A stretch of 64,000 nt of DNA. It comes from Dermacoccus abyssi. Lineage in GTDB: Bacteria; Actinomycetota; Actinomycetes; Actinomycetales; Dermatophilaceae. Location: assembly GCF_003515945.1 (NCBI RefSeq), contig NZ_QWLM01000007.1, positions 62,001 through 126,000 of the forward strand. Direction: 5' to 3'. A model generated the notes under the pieces. It was given only the letters and a program-made list of their open reading frames with translations, did not search any database and was not told the origin of the DNA. Both the position numbers and the translations under genes were made by a program. Position 1 is the first letter of the stretch. Each line of letters starts with the position of its first letter. Shown one piece after another: positions 18,460 through 27,727 of the stretch.

Positions 18460-19431
18460 ATGACGCGTGAACGACGTGCGTCCTCGGAGGCGCTCGCGCT
18501 CGCCGCGGCGTTCGTCGGTGGTGCCTGCCTGTCGCTCCAGGCTCGCTTCAACGGGACGCTCGGCGAACCTCTGTCGGAGCCGCTCGTCGCTGCCATCTGG
18601 AGTTTCGGCTCGGGTCTCGCACTGCTCGTGCTGGCGCTCGCGGTGCCGAGTTTGCGCCAAGGCGCCACACGACTCGTCCTGTCGATCCGGGCCGGACGTC
18701 TGCGCTGGTGGGAGTGCCTTGGCGGCGTCCTGGGTGGCGCGTTCGTCGCCGTGCAGACGAGCGCGGTCGCGCTTCTCGGTGTTGCCGTCTTCATCGTGGC
18801 GAGCGTCGGCGGTCGTGCGCTCGGCGGGTTGCTCGCCGATCACGTCGGTGCCGGCCCCAAGGGGCGCACGCCGATCACCCCCGCTCGCGCGCTCGCCGGA
18901 GCGTTCGCCGTCGTCGGGGTCGGCATCACGGTGAGCGGCCAGCACGTCCCGGGTGGCATCGCGATCCTGCCGGCCCTCGCCGTCATCATCGCGGGCGTCA
19001 TGACGCAGTTCCAGCAGGGTCTCAACGGGCGCGTCAGTGCGCGGGCAGGTAGTTCGTACGCGACGACGCTGCAGAACTTCCTCGTCGGCGTGATCGCTCT
19101 CGTGGTGTTCGCCGGTGCGCGCGTGCTCCTCGGCTTCACGCAGTGGCAGTGGCCGCACGACGCTCCCTGGTGGGCGTGGCTCGGTGCGCCGCTGGGCATC
19201 GCGTTCATCGGGTTGTCGGCGTGGGCGACGGAGCACATCAGCGTGCTCGTGCTCGGGCTCATGGGCATCATGGGGCAGCTCGTCGCGGCGCTCGTCATCG
19301 ACCTGCTCGACCCGGTGGCGCGCGAAGGTGTCGATGTGCGCACCGTCGTCGGCATGGTCGTCACCGCTGCGGCGGCAGCGGTGGCGGCACGCTCCGGTGG
19401 CCGACGGGCTACTTCAGACGCGCGTTCGTGA
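18460..19431 (+). CDS. DMT-family (DUF606/YdcZ) membrane transporter
   Basis: The protein has 323 residues and about ten membrane helices in two repeated halves, each opening with a small-residue helix and a Q-x-x-x-N motif: GGACLSLQARFNGTLGE in the first and MTQFQQGLNGRVSAR in the second. This is the DUF606 (YdcZ) pattern. Substrate unknown. The start ATG (18460) was chosen because upstream codons fall inside palindrome C. The 3' end overlaps the convergent SGNH gene by 23 bp. Confidence 0.82.
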   Translation: MTRERRASSEALALAAAFVGGACLSLQARFNGTLGEPLSEPLVAAIWSFGSGLALLVLALAVPSLRQGATRLVLSIRAGRLRWWECLGGVLGGAFVAVQTSAVALLGVAVFIVASVGGRALGGLLADHVGAGPKGRTPITPARALAGAFAVVGVGITVSGQHVPGGIAILPALAVIIAGVMTQFQQGLNGRVSARAGSSYATTLQNFLVGVIALVVFAGARVLLGFTQWQWPHDAPWWAWLGAPLGIAFIGLSAWATEHISVLVLGLMGIMGQLVAALVIDLLDPVAREGVDVRTVVGMVVTAAAAAVAARSGGRRATSDARS

Positions 19432-20077
19432 GCTCGGCGAGGCGCTTGTAGCCCGCGTCGTTGGGGTGCAGGCCGTCAGGGCTGATCCACTCAGGGTGAC
19501 CGGTGAGCGGGAAGTCGAGATCCAGCCACGTCGCACCTGAGCTGCGCACCACGGGTGCGGCGGCATCGCGCAGCCGTACGAGGTCGGGTGGGGGAGAACT
19601 TGCCGGTCCGATCGGTGCGATGATGACGACGCGCGCCTCGGGGACGTGCTTCGTCACCGCCGCGAGCGTCTCGCGCAGGCCCTCGACGATGGTCGCCGTC
19701 GGCACGCCGCGGGCGACGTCGTTCCATCCGCCGGAGATGATGACCGTGCCCGGCTTCGACGCTGCGGCTCGTGCGACCTGGGAAAGGTAGTGCTGCGTCG
19801 GACGCCCCACGTCGTAGCCCATGCCAGGCACGGCGACGTTGATCTCGTTCCACCCGCGCTCAGCGCTCAGGACGGTGGTCCATCGCTTGTCCGGTGAGCT
19901 CGCCTCCGAGCCGGCGGAGTAGCTGTCGCCGACGAAGGCCACCACGGGGCGTCCGCTCAGGCTGGGTGAGGGCGCGTCGGCGACCGGGGCTGACGAACGG
20001 CGGTCGACGACGAGGAACAACGCCACGACGAGCACCCCGACGACGAGTGCCACGAGCGCGGGAACGCGCCACGCCAC
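19409..20077 (-). CDS. Membrane-anchored SGNH/GDSL hydrolase
   Basis: The protein has 222 residues. An N-terminal hydrophobic anchor ([19 protein letters not shown]) is followed by an SGNH fold: block [14 protein letters not shown] with the nucleophile Ser, a block III Asn in [11 protein letters not shown], and block [13 protein letters not shown] with the Asp-x-x-His pair. The catalytic domain would face outside the cell, where related enzymes remove acyl or acetyl groups from lipids and glycans. It starts at a GTG with GAGCGG upstream. Confidence 0.85.
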   Translation of the reverse strand: MAWRVPALVALVVGVLVVALFLVVDRRSSAPVADAPSPSLSGRPVVAFVGDSYSAGSEASSPDKRWTTVLSAERGWNEINVAVPGMGYDVGRPTQHYLSQVARAAASKPGTVIISGGWNDVARGVPTATIVEGLRETLAAVTKHVPEARVVIIAPIGPASSPPPDLVRLRDAAAPVVRSSGATWLDLDFPLTGHPEWISPDGLHPNDAGYKRLAELTNARLK

Positions 20078-20190
20078 TCGCCGCTCGGCACGCTCCTGTC
20101 ATACGACGACCGTACGCGTGAGCCCAGGTCGATCACGAGCGTCCCGTCACACCCCGGTGTGAGCGCCGACCGCGCGCCCGGGGTGTCTGG

Positions 20191-20196
20191 CAGGAT
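20191..20196 (+). promoter_or_regulatory. -10 hexamer of folD
   Basis: CAGGAT lies 7 nt before the folD ATG, in the same place as the TAnnnT hexamers of other genes here. Confidence 0.35.
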
Positions 20197-20203
20197 TGGG
20201 GCC

Positions 20204-21061
20204 ATGACTGCGACGACGCTCGACGGCAAGGCCACCCTCGCGACGATCAAGGAAGAGCTGCGCGAGCGCATCGCTGCGTTGAAGGCGCGCGGCATCACGC
20301 CGGGCCTCGGCACGGTGCTCGTCGGCGATGACCCAGGCTCGCAGTGGTACGTCAACGCCAAGCACAAGGACTGCGCGGAGGTCGGCATCACCTCGATCCG
20401 CAAGGATCTGCCGGCCACCGCGACACAGGCCGAGGTCGAGGCCGTCATCGACGAGCTCAACGACGACGAGAACTGCACGGGCTTCCTCATCCAGCAGCCG
20501 ACGGGTCTCGACGAGGTCGCGCTGCTCTCACGCGTCAAGCCGCAGAAGGACGTCGACGGTCTGCACCCGGTCAACCTCGGCAAGCTCGTGCTCGGCGAGG
20601 AGGCGCCGCTGCCGTGCACGCCGATGGGCGTCATCGAACTGCTGCGCCGTTACGACGTGCCGCTGAACGGCGCGGAGGTCGTCGTCGTCGGGCGTGGGCT
20701 GACGGTGGGGCGCCCGCTCGGTCTCATCCTCACACGTCGCAGCGAGAACGCGACGGCCATCCTGTGCCACACCGGCACGAAGGATCTTGCAGCTCACACG
20801 AAGAACGCGGACGTCATCGTCGCCGCCGCCGGTGTGCCAGGGCTCATCACGAAGGACATGGTCAAGCAGGGTGCCGCAGTGCTCGACGTCGGAGTCAGCC
20901 GCGTCGACGGCAAGGTGGCCGGTGACATCGCACCGGACGTCGCGCAGGTCGCCGGATTCATGTCGCCGAACCCCGGCGGCGTCGGCCCGATGACGCGTGC
21001 GCTGCTGCTGACGAACGTCGTGCAGGCCGCCGAGCGTGAGGCCGAGGCTCGGGGTCGGTGA
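20204..21061 (+). CDS. folD: Methylenetetrahydrofolate dehydrogenase / cyclohydrolase
   Basis: The protein has 285 residues and interconverts methylene-, methenyl- and 10-formyl-THF. Landmarks are [18 protein letters not shown] with the catalytic Tyr and Lys, [35 protein letters not shown] and [14 protein letters not shown] for NADP binding. The C-terminus has the family signature [12 protein letters not shown]. The next gene starts 4 bp inside its end. Confidence 0.97.
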   Translation: MTATTLDGKATLATIKEELRERIAALKARGITPGLGTVLVGDDPGSQWYVNAKHKDCAEVGITSIRKDLPATATQAEVEAVIDELNDDENCTGFLIQQPTGLDEVALLSRVKPQKDVDGLHPVNLGKLVLGEEAPLPCTPMGVIELLRRYDVPLNGAEVVVVGRGLTVGRPLGLILTRRSENATAILCHTGTKDLAAHTKNADVIVAAAGVPGLITKDMVKQGAAVLDVGVSRVDGKVAGDIAPDVAQVAGFMSPNPGGVGPMTRALLLTNVVQAAEREAEARGR

Positions 21062-21321
21062 GTCACTTCAAGCTCGGCGTCCCGTGGCTCGTCGTCGTGT
21101 TGCCGGTCGCGTTGGGCCTCGCCGTCGTCTTCGGCGGGCATGTGCGCGTCGGAGGCATCCTCATGGCCGTGGGTCCGCTGCTGGGGGCGATCATGCGCGC
21201 CGTCTTCCCCGAGCGTGTCGTGCCCGATCTCAAGGTGCGTTCGAGGGGCACGGACGTCGCGTTGTACGCGCTCGGTGCGATCGTCACCTTCGTCGCCTTC
21301 ACGGGCGTCAAGCTCGGTTAG
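21058..21321 (+). CDS. DUF3017 small membrane protein
   Basis: The protein has 87 residues and starts at a GTG overlapping the folD stop (GTGA). Three hydrophobic segments are joined by a basic loop ([17 protein letters not shown]). DUF3017 genes follow folD in many actinobacteria, and the coupling here fits that. Function unknown. Confidence 0.85.
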   Translation: MSHFKLGVPWLVVVLPVALGLAVVFGGHVRVGGILMAVGPLLGAIMRAVFPERVVPDLKVRSRGTDVALYALGAIVTFVAFTGVKLG

Positions 21322-21331
21322 GTCGCAACTG

Positions 21332-21520
21332 TTGACACCTCCCTCGGACGTCGAGGTGAGCGTCATCATCCCCGTCCGTGGGTCGAGCGTGAGCCTGGCT
21401 GTGCAGCTGAGCGTGCTCGCCGTGCAGCTCGACGCGCCGCCGTTCGTCCTCGTCCTTGTCGACAACGGGCGCAACGGCGACCTGCGTGGGGCCTGTCTCC
21501 GTCGTGTCAGGGACGGTGGG
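21332..21520 (+). pseudogene. Remnant of a family 2 glycosyltransferase (N-terminal fragment)
   Basis: From a TTG at 21332 the frame encodes VSVIIPVRGSSVSLAVQLSV and then FVLVLVDNGRNGDLRG, the first strand, helix and second strand of a GT2 nucleotide-binding fold. The similarity then dissolves into Arg-rich, low-complexity sequence. No intact continuation is visible in any frame up to 21800, where ugd starts. It may be a decayed neighbour of the ugd gene. The remaining 280 bp hold nothing else that I recognise. Confidence 0.6.
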
Positions 21521-21789
21521 TGCTGCGGCCCCTCAGGGAAGCGGCGCGTGGTCACGGCATCGTCGGCCCGCTTGCGGACGCGGTGGGGCGCCTGTTCGAA
21601 CTCGTCGTCGGGCGCGTGTGGTTCAGGTCGCATCGTCGACGGCGGCCGACGCCGTCAGCCGTCGTACCCGAGATGCCGAAGCGCACCGACGAGTGCGTGA
21701 GCGCGCCGTCCGGTGAACGCGCGTCGAACAACGACGCAGTGACGGGTGCCGCGCGCGGCAAATGAGCGTCGCAGCAGGGGGCGGCACCC

Positions 21790-21795
21790 TAGAAT
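21790..21795 (+). promoter_or_regulatory. -10 hexamer of ugd
   Basis: TAGAAT, close to the consensus TATAAT, lies 7 nt before the ugd ATG. There is no ribosome site between them, so the transcript is probably leaderless. Confidence 0.55.
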
Positions 21796-21802
21796 ATGCG
21801 GC

Positions 21803-23146
21803 ATGGGTTTGAAGATCTCGGTGATCGGCACGGGCTATCTGGGTGCGGTGCATGCGGCGTGCATGGCTGAGTTGGGTCATGACGTGGTGGGTGTCGACAC
21901 GGATGTGTTGAAGATCGAGGCGTTGGCGGCGGGGCGTAGTCCGATCTTCGAGCCGGGGTTGCCGGAGTTGTTGGCGAGTGCGCAGGCGTCGGGTCGGTTG
22001 CGGTGGTCGACGGACATCGCTGATGTGGCGGATGCTGATGTGCATTTCGTGTGTGTGGGGACGCCGCAGAAGCCGGGGGAGTATGCGGCGAACACGGATT
22101 ATGTGTTCGGTGCGTTCGCGTCGTTGGCGCCGCACATGAAGGCGGGGTCGCTGGCGGTGGGCAAGTCGACGGTGCCGGTGGGGACGGTGCCGCGCGTGCT
22201 GGAGGTGCTGCAGGCCGGCGTGTGTGACGGGGTGGATGCGCGTCTGATCTGGAATCCGGAGTTCTTGCGTGAGGGATTCGCGGTGAAGGACACGTTGACG
22301 CCGGATCGGTTCGTGTACGGCGTGGAGGGGGCGTTCGCGGATGCGAATGTCGCGCGTCTGGATGAGGTGTATGCGCGGGCATTGGCGGCGGGTACGCCGC
22401 GGTTGGTGACGAATTTCGCGACGGCTGAGTTGGTCAAGGTGAGCGCGAATGCGTTCCTCGCGACGAAGATCTCGTTCATCAATGCGATGGCTGAGGTGTG
22501 TGAGGCGAGCGGCGGTGATGTCGTCGCGCTCGCGGATGCGATCGGGCATGACGAGCGCATCGGCCGCAAGTTCTTGGGTGCGGGTGTCGGGTTCGGTGGG
22601 GGGTGCTTACCGAAGGACATTCGTGCGTTCATGGCACGTGGTGAGGAGCTCGGCCTGGCGGAGTCGGTGGAGTTCTTGCGGACGGTGGATGCGACGAACG
22701 TGCGTCGTCGTTCGCGGGTGGTGGAGCTCGTGCGTGACGAGTTGGGTGAGGACGTCGTGGGGGCGCCGGTGGCGGTGTTGGGGGCGGCGTTCAAGCCGAA
22801 TTCGGACGATATTCGGGATAGTCCGGCGTTGGACGTGGCTGAGCGTCTGGTGGCGTTGGGTGTGGATGTGCGGGTGCATGATCCGGAGGCACTGGCTGTG
22901 GCGCGGGCTCAGCGTCCGGGGCCGGGTTATGTCGACACGGTTGATGAGGCGTTGGTGGGGGCGCGGGTGGTCGTGTTGTTGACGGAGTGGCAGGTGTACC
23001 GCGATCTCGACCCGGCCGATGTTGCTGAGCAGGTCGCGGGTCGTGTGCTCATCGATGGGCGGAATGCGTTGGATCGGCAGCGGTGGGCTGAGGCGGGTTT
23101 CACCGTCCACGCCCTCGGCCGCCCGACGATCGCCCCCGCAAGCTGA
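21803..23146 (+). CDS. ugd: UDP-glucose 6-dehydrogenase
   Basis: The protein has 447 residues and oxidises UDP-glucose to UDP-glucuronate. The N-terminal NAD domain starts KISVIGTGYLGAVHAACMAE; SIFEPG-type loop (RSPIFEPGLPELL), STVPVGT and NPEFLREG are present. The catalytic Cys lies in GFGGGCLPKDIRAF. The third domain has LGAAFKPNSDDIRDSPAL. Codon use is unlike the flanks: Leu is mostly TTG and Gly often GGG or GGT, while neighbours prefer CTC/CTG and GGC. Acquisition from another lineage, or a recent gene conversion, is possible. It probably feeds the polysaccharide locus at 28-48 kb. Confidence 0.95.
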   Translation: MGLKISVIGTGYLGAVHAACMAELGHDVVGVDTDVLKIEALAAGRSPIFEPGLPELLASAQASGRLRWSTDIADVADADVHFVCVGTPQKPGEYAANTDYVFGAFASLAPHMKAGSLAVGKSTVPVGTVPRVLEVLQAGVCDGVDARLIWNPEFLREGFAVKDTLTPDRFVYGVEGAFADANVARLDEVYARALAAGTPRLVTNFATAELVKVSANAFLATKISFINAMAEVCEASGGDVVALADAIGHDERIGRKFLGAGVGFGGGCLPKDIRAFMARGEELGLAESVEFLRTVDATNVRRRSRVVELVRDELGEDVVGAPVAVLGAAFKPNSDDIRDSPALDVAERLVALGVDVRVHDPEALAVARAQRPGPGYVDTVDEALVGARVVVLLTEWQVYRDLDPADVAEQVAGRVLIDGRNALDRQRWAEAGFTVHALGRPTIAPAS

Positions 23147-23156
23147 CCTATTCCCC

Positions 23157-23188
23157 GCGTCCAGATGCACGCGGGTGCACTTGGACGC
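23157..23188 (+). terminator. Hairpin after ugd
   Basis: Two nested stems: GCGTCCA / TGGACGC outside and TGCAC / GTGCA inside a GCGG loop. It starts 10 bp after the ugd stop. Confidence 0.65.
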
Positions 23189-23259
23189 AGGGTTTCGGGC
23201 TGGGCGCGGTTGCGGTCGGTGGGTTCGACACGACCATCAGGCCTTGAAACGATGAGCAC

Positions 23260-24069
23260 ATGCGAGTGATCACGGCGAACGTCAACGGCATCAGGGCAGC
23301 GCAGCGTCGCGGGGGGCTGGAGTGGTTGGCGCAGCAGGAGCCGGACGTCGTCGCGATGCAGGAGGTGCGCGCGTCGGCGAAGCAGTTCGCGACCGCACTC
23401 GACGGTTCGGCTCTCGCCGAGTACGAACTCGCGCACGCCGAGTCGGCCGCTGCGGGCCGTGAGGGCGTCGCCATCCTGACGAAGCATGCGCTCGCGTCGT
23501 CGAGCTGCGTCATCGACGGCTTCGACGAGTTCGGCCGCTGGGTGGAGGCTGACGTCGTCGTCGACGGGCGCAGCGTCACGATCGCGAGCGTCTACGTGCA
23601 CACCGGCGAGGCGGGCACCGACAAGCAGACTGCGAAGTACGCCTTCCTCGACGCGCTGGAGGCGCGGATGGCGCAGCTCGTCGATCGTCCGGCGCTCGTC
23701 ATGGGCGATTTCAACGTCGCGCACACGGTGAACGACCTCAAGAACTGGAAGGGGAACCGTGGCAAGGCCGGGTTTCTCGAGGACGAGCAGGCGTACCTGA
23801 CGCGGCTCACCCAGGACGGCTGGGTCGACGTCGTGCGCGCCAATCACGGCGACGTGCCGGGCCCGTACTCGTGGTGGTCGTGGCGCGGAAAGGCGTTCGA
23901 CAACGACTCCGGGTGGCGCATCGACTACCAGTTCGCGAGCCCGACGCTCGCCGCTGTCGCCCGCGAACCGTGGATCGGGCGCGCCGCAGCCTACGATCAG
24001 CGGTGGAGCGACCACGCGGCGGTCGTCGTCGACTACGACCTGGCCGCGCTCGAGAGGACGGGGGAGTGA
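23260..24069 (+). CDS. xthA: Exodeoxyribonuclease III
   Basis: The protein has 269 residues. This AP endonuclease / 3'-5' exonuclease acts in base excision repair. Motifs are ITANVNGIRAAQRRGG, DVVAMQEVR (metal-binding Glu), VMGDFNVAH, and YSWWSWRGKAFDNDSGWRID; the C-terminal catalytic pair is WSDHAAVVVDYD. The downstream gene begins 2 bp after its stop, so the two are an operon. Confidence 0.95.
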   Translation: MRVITANVNGIRAAQRRGGLEWLAQQEPDVVAMQEVRASAKQFATALDGSALAEYELAHAESAAAGREGVAILTKHALASSSCVIDGFDEFGRWVEADVVVDGRSVTIASVYVHTGEAGTDKQTAKYAFLDALEARMAQLVDRPALVMGDFNVAHTVNDLKNWKGNRGKAGFLEDEQAYLTRLTQDGWVDVVRANHGDVPGPYSWWSWRGKAFDNDSGWRIDYQFASPTLAAVAREPWIGRAAAYDQRWSDHAAVVVDYDLAALERTGE

Positions 24070-24070
24070 C

Positions 24071-24895
24071 GTGAGCGAACCGCGCGACGCCGCGTCGTCG
24101 GGCGAACCGGCCCAGGCTGACGAGGCCGTCGAGCCCGTCACGCCCGGGCAGTGGGGCACGTTCCGCACGCGCGCCGATCAGCGACGGCTCGCGCAGGTGC
24201 AGGCCGCGAAGCGCGAGCGTGAGGCAGCGCGAGCCCGCCCGGACGTTTCGCTCAGCCTCGATGCTGGGCCGGCGCCGGTTCGCCCTCAGCAGGCGGGCCA
24301 TGAGGTTGACAGCCTGGCCACTGGGGATGATCGCGAGACCTTCACCATCCTCGTCGTGTGCACGGGAAACGTCTGTCGCTCACCGTATTTCGAGCGTGTG
24401 CTGGCTGCCGACCTGGCGGGCCTGCCGGTACGCGTCGAGGGCGCCGGGACGGGCGCGTTGCTCATCGAGAGGATGTCATCGGGGACGCAGGTTCTCCTGC
24501 GTGAGCGCGGCCTCGACGGCGCGCGCTATCGTCCGCGTCAGGTGGCGCCCGCGCTCGTGCGCGAGGCGGACCTCGTGCTGGCAGCGTCGCGCGAGCATCG
24601 GCGCGTCCTCGTCGAAGAGACGCCGACGGCGGCGTCGCGCATCTTCGCGTTGCTCGACTTCGCCGACGTCTGCGCCGAGGCGCCCCTACCCCGAACCCAG
24701 GGCGTCGACGGGCTGCGCGAGTTCGTCGCCAAATCGCCGGCGGGTAGCGTCGAGCGTCACAGCACTCGATTGGATGCCCAGGCGGAGATTCTCGACCCGT
24801 TCCGTCAGGGCCCGGAGGTCTTTGCGAGGATGGCGGCGCAGGTCGATCCGGCGCTCGCGACCGTGGCGGCGGCCGTTCGTCGCATCATGGGTTGA
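24071..24895 (+). CDS. Low-molecular-weight protein-tyrosine-phosphatase-like protein with long N-terminal extension
   Basis: The protein has 274 residues. The first 90 are Ala/Glu/Arg-rich and probably disordered or helical. The phosphatase fold starts with the P-loop VVCTGNVCRSP (Cys97, Arg103). A late Asp-Pro (ILDPFRQG) could serve as general acid. The extension makes it nearly twice the family length of about 150-160. It starts at a GTG 2 bp after xthA. A second, shorter family member is at 27728-28228. Confidence 0.82.
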   Translation: MSEPRDAASSGEPAQADEAVEPVTPGQWGTFRTRADQRRLAQVQAAKREREAARARPDVSLSLDAGPAPVRPQQAGHEVDSLATGDDRETFTILVVCTGNVCRSPYFERVLAADLAGLPVRVEGAGTGALLIERMSSGTQVLLRERGLDGARYRPRQVAPALVREADLVLAASREHRRVLVEETPTAASRIFALLDFADVCAEAPLPRTQGVDGLREFVAKSPAGSVERHSTRLDAQAEILDPFRQGPEVFARMAAQVDPALATVAAAVRRIMG

Positions 24896-24925
24896 ACGAT
24901 TCGGCACGACAGTGAGGATGATCAG

Positions 24926-25768
24926 ATGAGCAACCACCACGCAGTGGAGTGCTGGCTGACGGACATGGATGGCGTTCTCGTGCATGAGGAGCGCGCCATT
25001 CCGGGGGCTTCGGAGTTCTTGCAAGCGTTGCAGGAGACGGGGCGTCGCTTCCTCGTGCTCACGAACAACTCGATCTACACGCCGCGCGATCTGCGCGCGC
25101 GGTTGCTCGCGTCGGGCATCGACGTGCCGGAGGAGGCGATCTGGACGTCGGCGCTCGCGACGGCGCAGTTCCTCGCCGATCAGCGCGCCGGTGGCAGCGC
25201 GTACGTCGTCGGTGAGGCGGGGCTGACGACGGCGCTCTACAACGTCGGCTACACGATGACGGAGCGCGAGCCCGACTACGTCGTGCTGGGGGAGACGCGC
25301 ACGTATTCGTTCACGGCGATCACGCGCGCGATCCGTCTCATCGAGGGTGGGGCGCGGTTCATCGCGACGAACCCGGACGTCACTGGCCCGAGCACGGAGG
25401 GGCCGTTGCCGGCGACGGGGTCGATCGCGGCGCTCATCACGGCGGCGACGGGCGTCAAGCCGTACTACGTCGGCAAGCCGAATCCGCTCATGATGCGCAG
25501 TGCGCTGAACCGTATCGACGCGCACTCGGAGTCGACGGTGATGATCGGTGATCGTCTCGACACGGACGTGCGCAGCGGCCTCGAGGCGGGGTTGCGCAGC
25601 ATCCTCGTGCTGACGGGCTCGACGAAGCCCGATCAGGTCGATCGGTACCCATTCGTGCCGACGCGCATCTGCGATTCGATCGCCGACGTCGTTCCGCTCG
25701 TGCACGAGCTGGCGCCGCACCCCGACGATGACGTCACGGGGTACGGCTCGCACGACGATGCCGTATGA
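24926..25768 (+). CDS. HAD-superfamily IIA phosphatase (NagD-like)
   Basis: The protein has 280 residues. HAD motif I is LTDMDGVLVHEERAIPGA, motif II is FLVLTNNS, the lysine is in YYVGKPNPLMM, and motif III is VMIGDRLDTDVRSGLEAG. The cap between motifs II and III marks class IIA, which includes NagD and 4-nitrophenylphosphatases. The substrate is probably a small phosphorylated metabolite. The ATG of the next gene overlaps its stop. Confidence 0.92.
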   Translation: MSNHHAVECWLTDMDGVLVHEERAIPGASEFLQALQETGRRFLVLTNNSIYTPRDLRARLLASGIDVPEEAIWTSALATAQFLADQRAGGSAYVVGEAGLTTALYNVGYTMTEREPDYVVLGETRTYSFTAITRAIRLIEGGARFIATNPDVTGPSTEGPLPATGSIAALITAATGVKPYYVGKPNPLMMRSALNRIDAHSESTVMIGDRLDTDVRSGLEAGLRSILVLTGSTKPDQVDRYPFVPTRICDSIADVVPLVHELAPHPDDDVTGYGSHDDAV

Positions 25769-26265
25769 CCCCATTCGCCGAGACGTACCTCGGACGCTTA
25801 CGAGCCCTCGTGGGGTCTCAGCTCATCCTGATGCCTGGCGCCCAGGTGGTTCTGCTTGATGCGGGTAGCCACGTTCTGATGCAGCGACGCGCCGATTCAG
25901 GCCAGTGGGAGTTTCCGTCCGGTTCAGCCGAGCGTGGGCAATCTTTCGCCGACATCGCGATCACAGAACTGGCCGAGGAGGCCGGGGTACTCGTGCGCGA
26001 GGACGAGCTCGAGCCCTTTGCCTGCCTCTCCGATCCGAAGGTCACGCATCTTCGTTACTCCAATGGCGACCAGGTGCAGGCGTTCGCCTTGTGCTTTGTT
26101 GTGCGCGTAGCACAGCGTCCGCCGGCCTGGGGCGCGGACGGTGAAGCCGCAGAGCACACGTGGTGGCCGCTGGCCGGCCTCCCCACCTCTCTTGACCGGA
26201 CTGCAGGGGCAACAGCAGCGCACCTGCGCGCATATCTGCGCAGCGGCTCTTTCCAAGTGGGGTAG
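25765..26265 (+). CDS. Nudix-fold protein with a degenerate Nudix box
   Basis: The protein has 166 residues. It has the fold signature (VVLLDAGSHVLMQRRADSGQ followed by WEFPSGSAERG) and the end of the box, TELAEEAGV. Aligned to Gx5Ex7REUxEExGU, the first Glu is Gln and the Arg is Thr, while the three downstream Glu residues that bind metal are kept. Activity could therefore be weak or altered. It overlaps the HAD gene by 4 bp (ATGA). Substrate unknown. Confidence 0.85.
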   Translation: MTPFAETYLGRLRALVGSQLILMPGAQVVLLDAGSHVLMQRRADSGQWEFPSGSAERGQSFADIAITELAEEAGVLVREDELEPFACLSDPKVTHLRYSNGDQVQAFALCFVVRVAQRPPAWGADGEAAEHTWWPLAGLPTSLDRTAGATAAHLRAYLRSGSFQVG

Positions 26266-26268
26266 GAG

Positions 26269-26292
26269 TACCCCGAGACGGCCGCCGGGGTA
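26269..26292 (+). terminator. Short hairpin after the Nudix gene
   Basis: Stem TACCCCG / CGGGGTA (7 bp) with a 10-nt loop, beginning 4 bp after the stop codon. Confidence 0.45.
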
Positions 26293-26412
26293 GGTGCTGA
26301 CACAGGCGTTCGGGCTGCAATGCCTTCGTCTTGGGGAGGTCGCCCACGTAGCGATAGCCTGAGGCAAGCGAACATTCGTCGCACCAACTGATCGAAGGAG
26401 CCAGCACAGGCC

Positions 26413-27633
26413 ATGGAGAAGATCAAGGTCAAGAACCCCATCGTCGAGCTCGACGGTGACGAGATGACGCGCATCATCTGGCAGTTCATCAAGGACCGCC
26501 TGATCCACCCGTACCTCGACATCGACCTCAAGTACTACGACCTCGGCATCGAGAACCGTGACGCCACGGACGACCAGGTCACCGTCGACGCGGCGAACGC
26601 GATCAAGGAGTACGGCGTCGGCGTCAAGTGCGCCACCATCACGCCGGACGAGGCCCGCGTCGAGGAGTTCGGCCTCAAGGAGATGTGGAAGAGCCCGAAC
26701 GGCACGATCCGCAACATCCTCGGTGGCGTGATCTTCCGCGAGCCGATCATCATCAGCAACGTGCCGCGTCTCGTGCCGGGCTGGACGAAGCCGATCATCG
26801 TCGGTCGTCACGCTCACGGTGACCAGTACAAGGCGCAGAACTTCAAGGTGCCCGGCGCCGGCACCGTCGAGATCTCCTACACGCCGGCCGACGGTGGCGA
26901 GAAGGTCGTCTACGAGGTCGCCGAGTTCCCCGAGGACGGCGGCGTCGCGATGGGCATGTACAACTACAACAAGTCGATCGAGGACTTCGCCCGCGCGTCG
27001 TTCAACTACGGCCTCGAGCGGAACGTTCCGGTCTACCTGTCAACGAAGAACACCATCCTCAAGGCGTACGACGGTGCGTTCAAGGACATCTTCCAGGACG
27101 TGTTCGACCGCGAGTTCAAGGACGAGTTCGACAAGCGCGGCCTCACCTACGAGCACCGCCTCATCGACGACATGGTCGCTGCGGCGCTCAAGTGGGAGGG
27201 CGGCTACGTCTGGGCCTGCAAGAACTACGACGGCGACGTGCAGTCCGACATCGTCGCGCAGGGCTTCGGCTCGCTCGGCCTCATGACGTCGGTCCTCATG
27301 ACCCCCGACGGCAAGACCGTCGAGGCCGAGGCCGCGCATGGCACCGTCACGCGTCACTACCGTCAGCACCAGCAGGGCAAGGAGACGTCGACCAACCCGA
27401 TCGCGTCGATCTTCGCCTGGACGCGTGGTCTCGCCAAGCGTGGCGAGCTCGACGAGACGCCCGAGGTGACGAAGTTCGCCGAGACGCTCGAGCGCGTCTG
27501 CATCGAGACCGTCGAGAGCGGCAAGATGACCAAGGACCTCGCGCTGCTCATCGGCAAGGACCAGCCGTACCTCAACACGCAGGACTTCCTCGCCGCCATC
27601 GACGAGAACCTGACGAAGGCCATGAACGCCTGA
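26413..27633 (+). CDS. icd: NADP-dependent isocitrate dehydrogenase (homodimeric, eukaryotic-like type)
   Basis: The protein has 406 residues. It oxidatively decarboxylates isocitrate to 2-oxoglutarate in the TCA cycle. It begins [20 protein letters not shown]. The substrate loop [38 protein letters not shown] and the coenzyme-binding [17 protein letters not shown] are typical of the roughly 405-410-residue eukaryotic-type subclass rather than the 740-residue monomeric form. GAAGGAG precedes the ATG, and a strong terminator follows. Confidence 0.96.
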   Translation: MEKIKVKNPIVELDGDEMTRIIWQFIKDRLIHPYLDIDLKYYDLGIENRDATDDQVTVDAANAIKEYGVGVKCATITPDEARVEEFGLKEMWKSPNGTIRNILGGVIFREPIIISNVPRLVPGWTKPIIVGRHAHGDQYKAQNFKVPGAGTVEISYTPADGGEKVVYEVAEFPEDGGVAMGMYNYNKSIEDFARASFNYGLERNVPVYLSTKNTILKAYDGAFKDIFQDVFDREFKDEFDKRGLTYEHRLIDDMVAAALKWEGGYVWACKNYDGDVQSDIVAQGFGSLGLMTSVLMTPDGKTVEAEAAHGTVTRHYRQHQQGKETSTNPIASIFAWTRGLAKRGELDETPEVTKFAETLERVCIETVESGKMTKDLALLIGKDQPYLNTQDFLAAIDENLTKAMNA

Positions 27634-27651
27634 CATCGGTGTTGTCGCCGA

Positions 27652-27689
27652 GAAGCCCCGCCCGTCGTTCTGACGGGCGGGGCTTCTTG
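27652..27689 (+). terminator. Terminator after icd
   Basis: Perfect 15-bp stem (27652-27666 with 27672-27686), loop GTTCT, then TTGCTGTTCT. It could also serve the convergent phosphatase gene. Confidence 0.85.
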
Positions 27690-27727
27690 CTGTTCTCGTC
27701 GTTGTCCGACCTTGCCGCGCTGGTGCG

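Noticed and set aside
16747-19236. 829-codon minus-strand ORF opposite purH and the transporter gene
   Set aside because: Arg/Asp/His-rich antisense shadow of high-GC coding sequence; purH and the DMT gene are clear on the plus strand.
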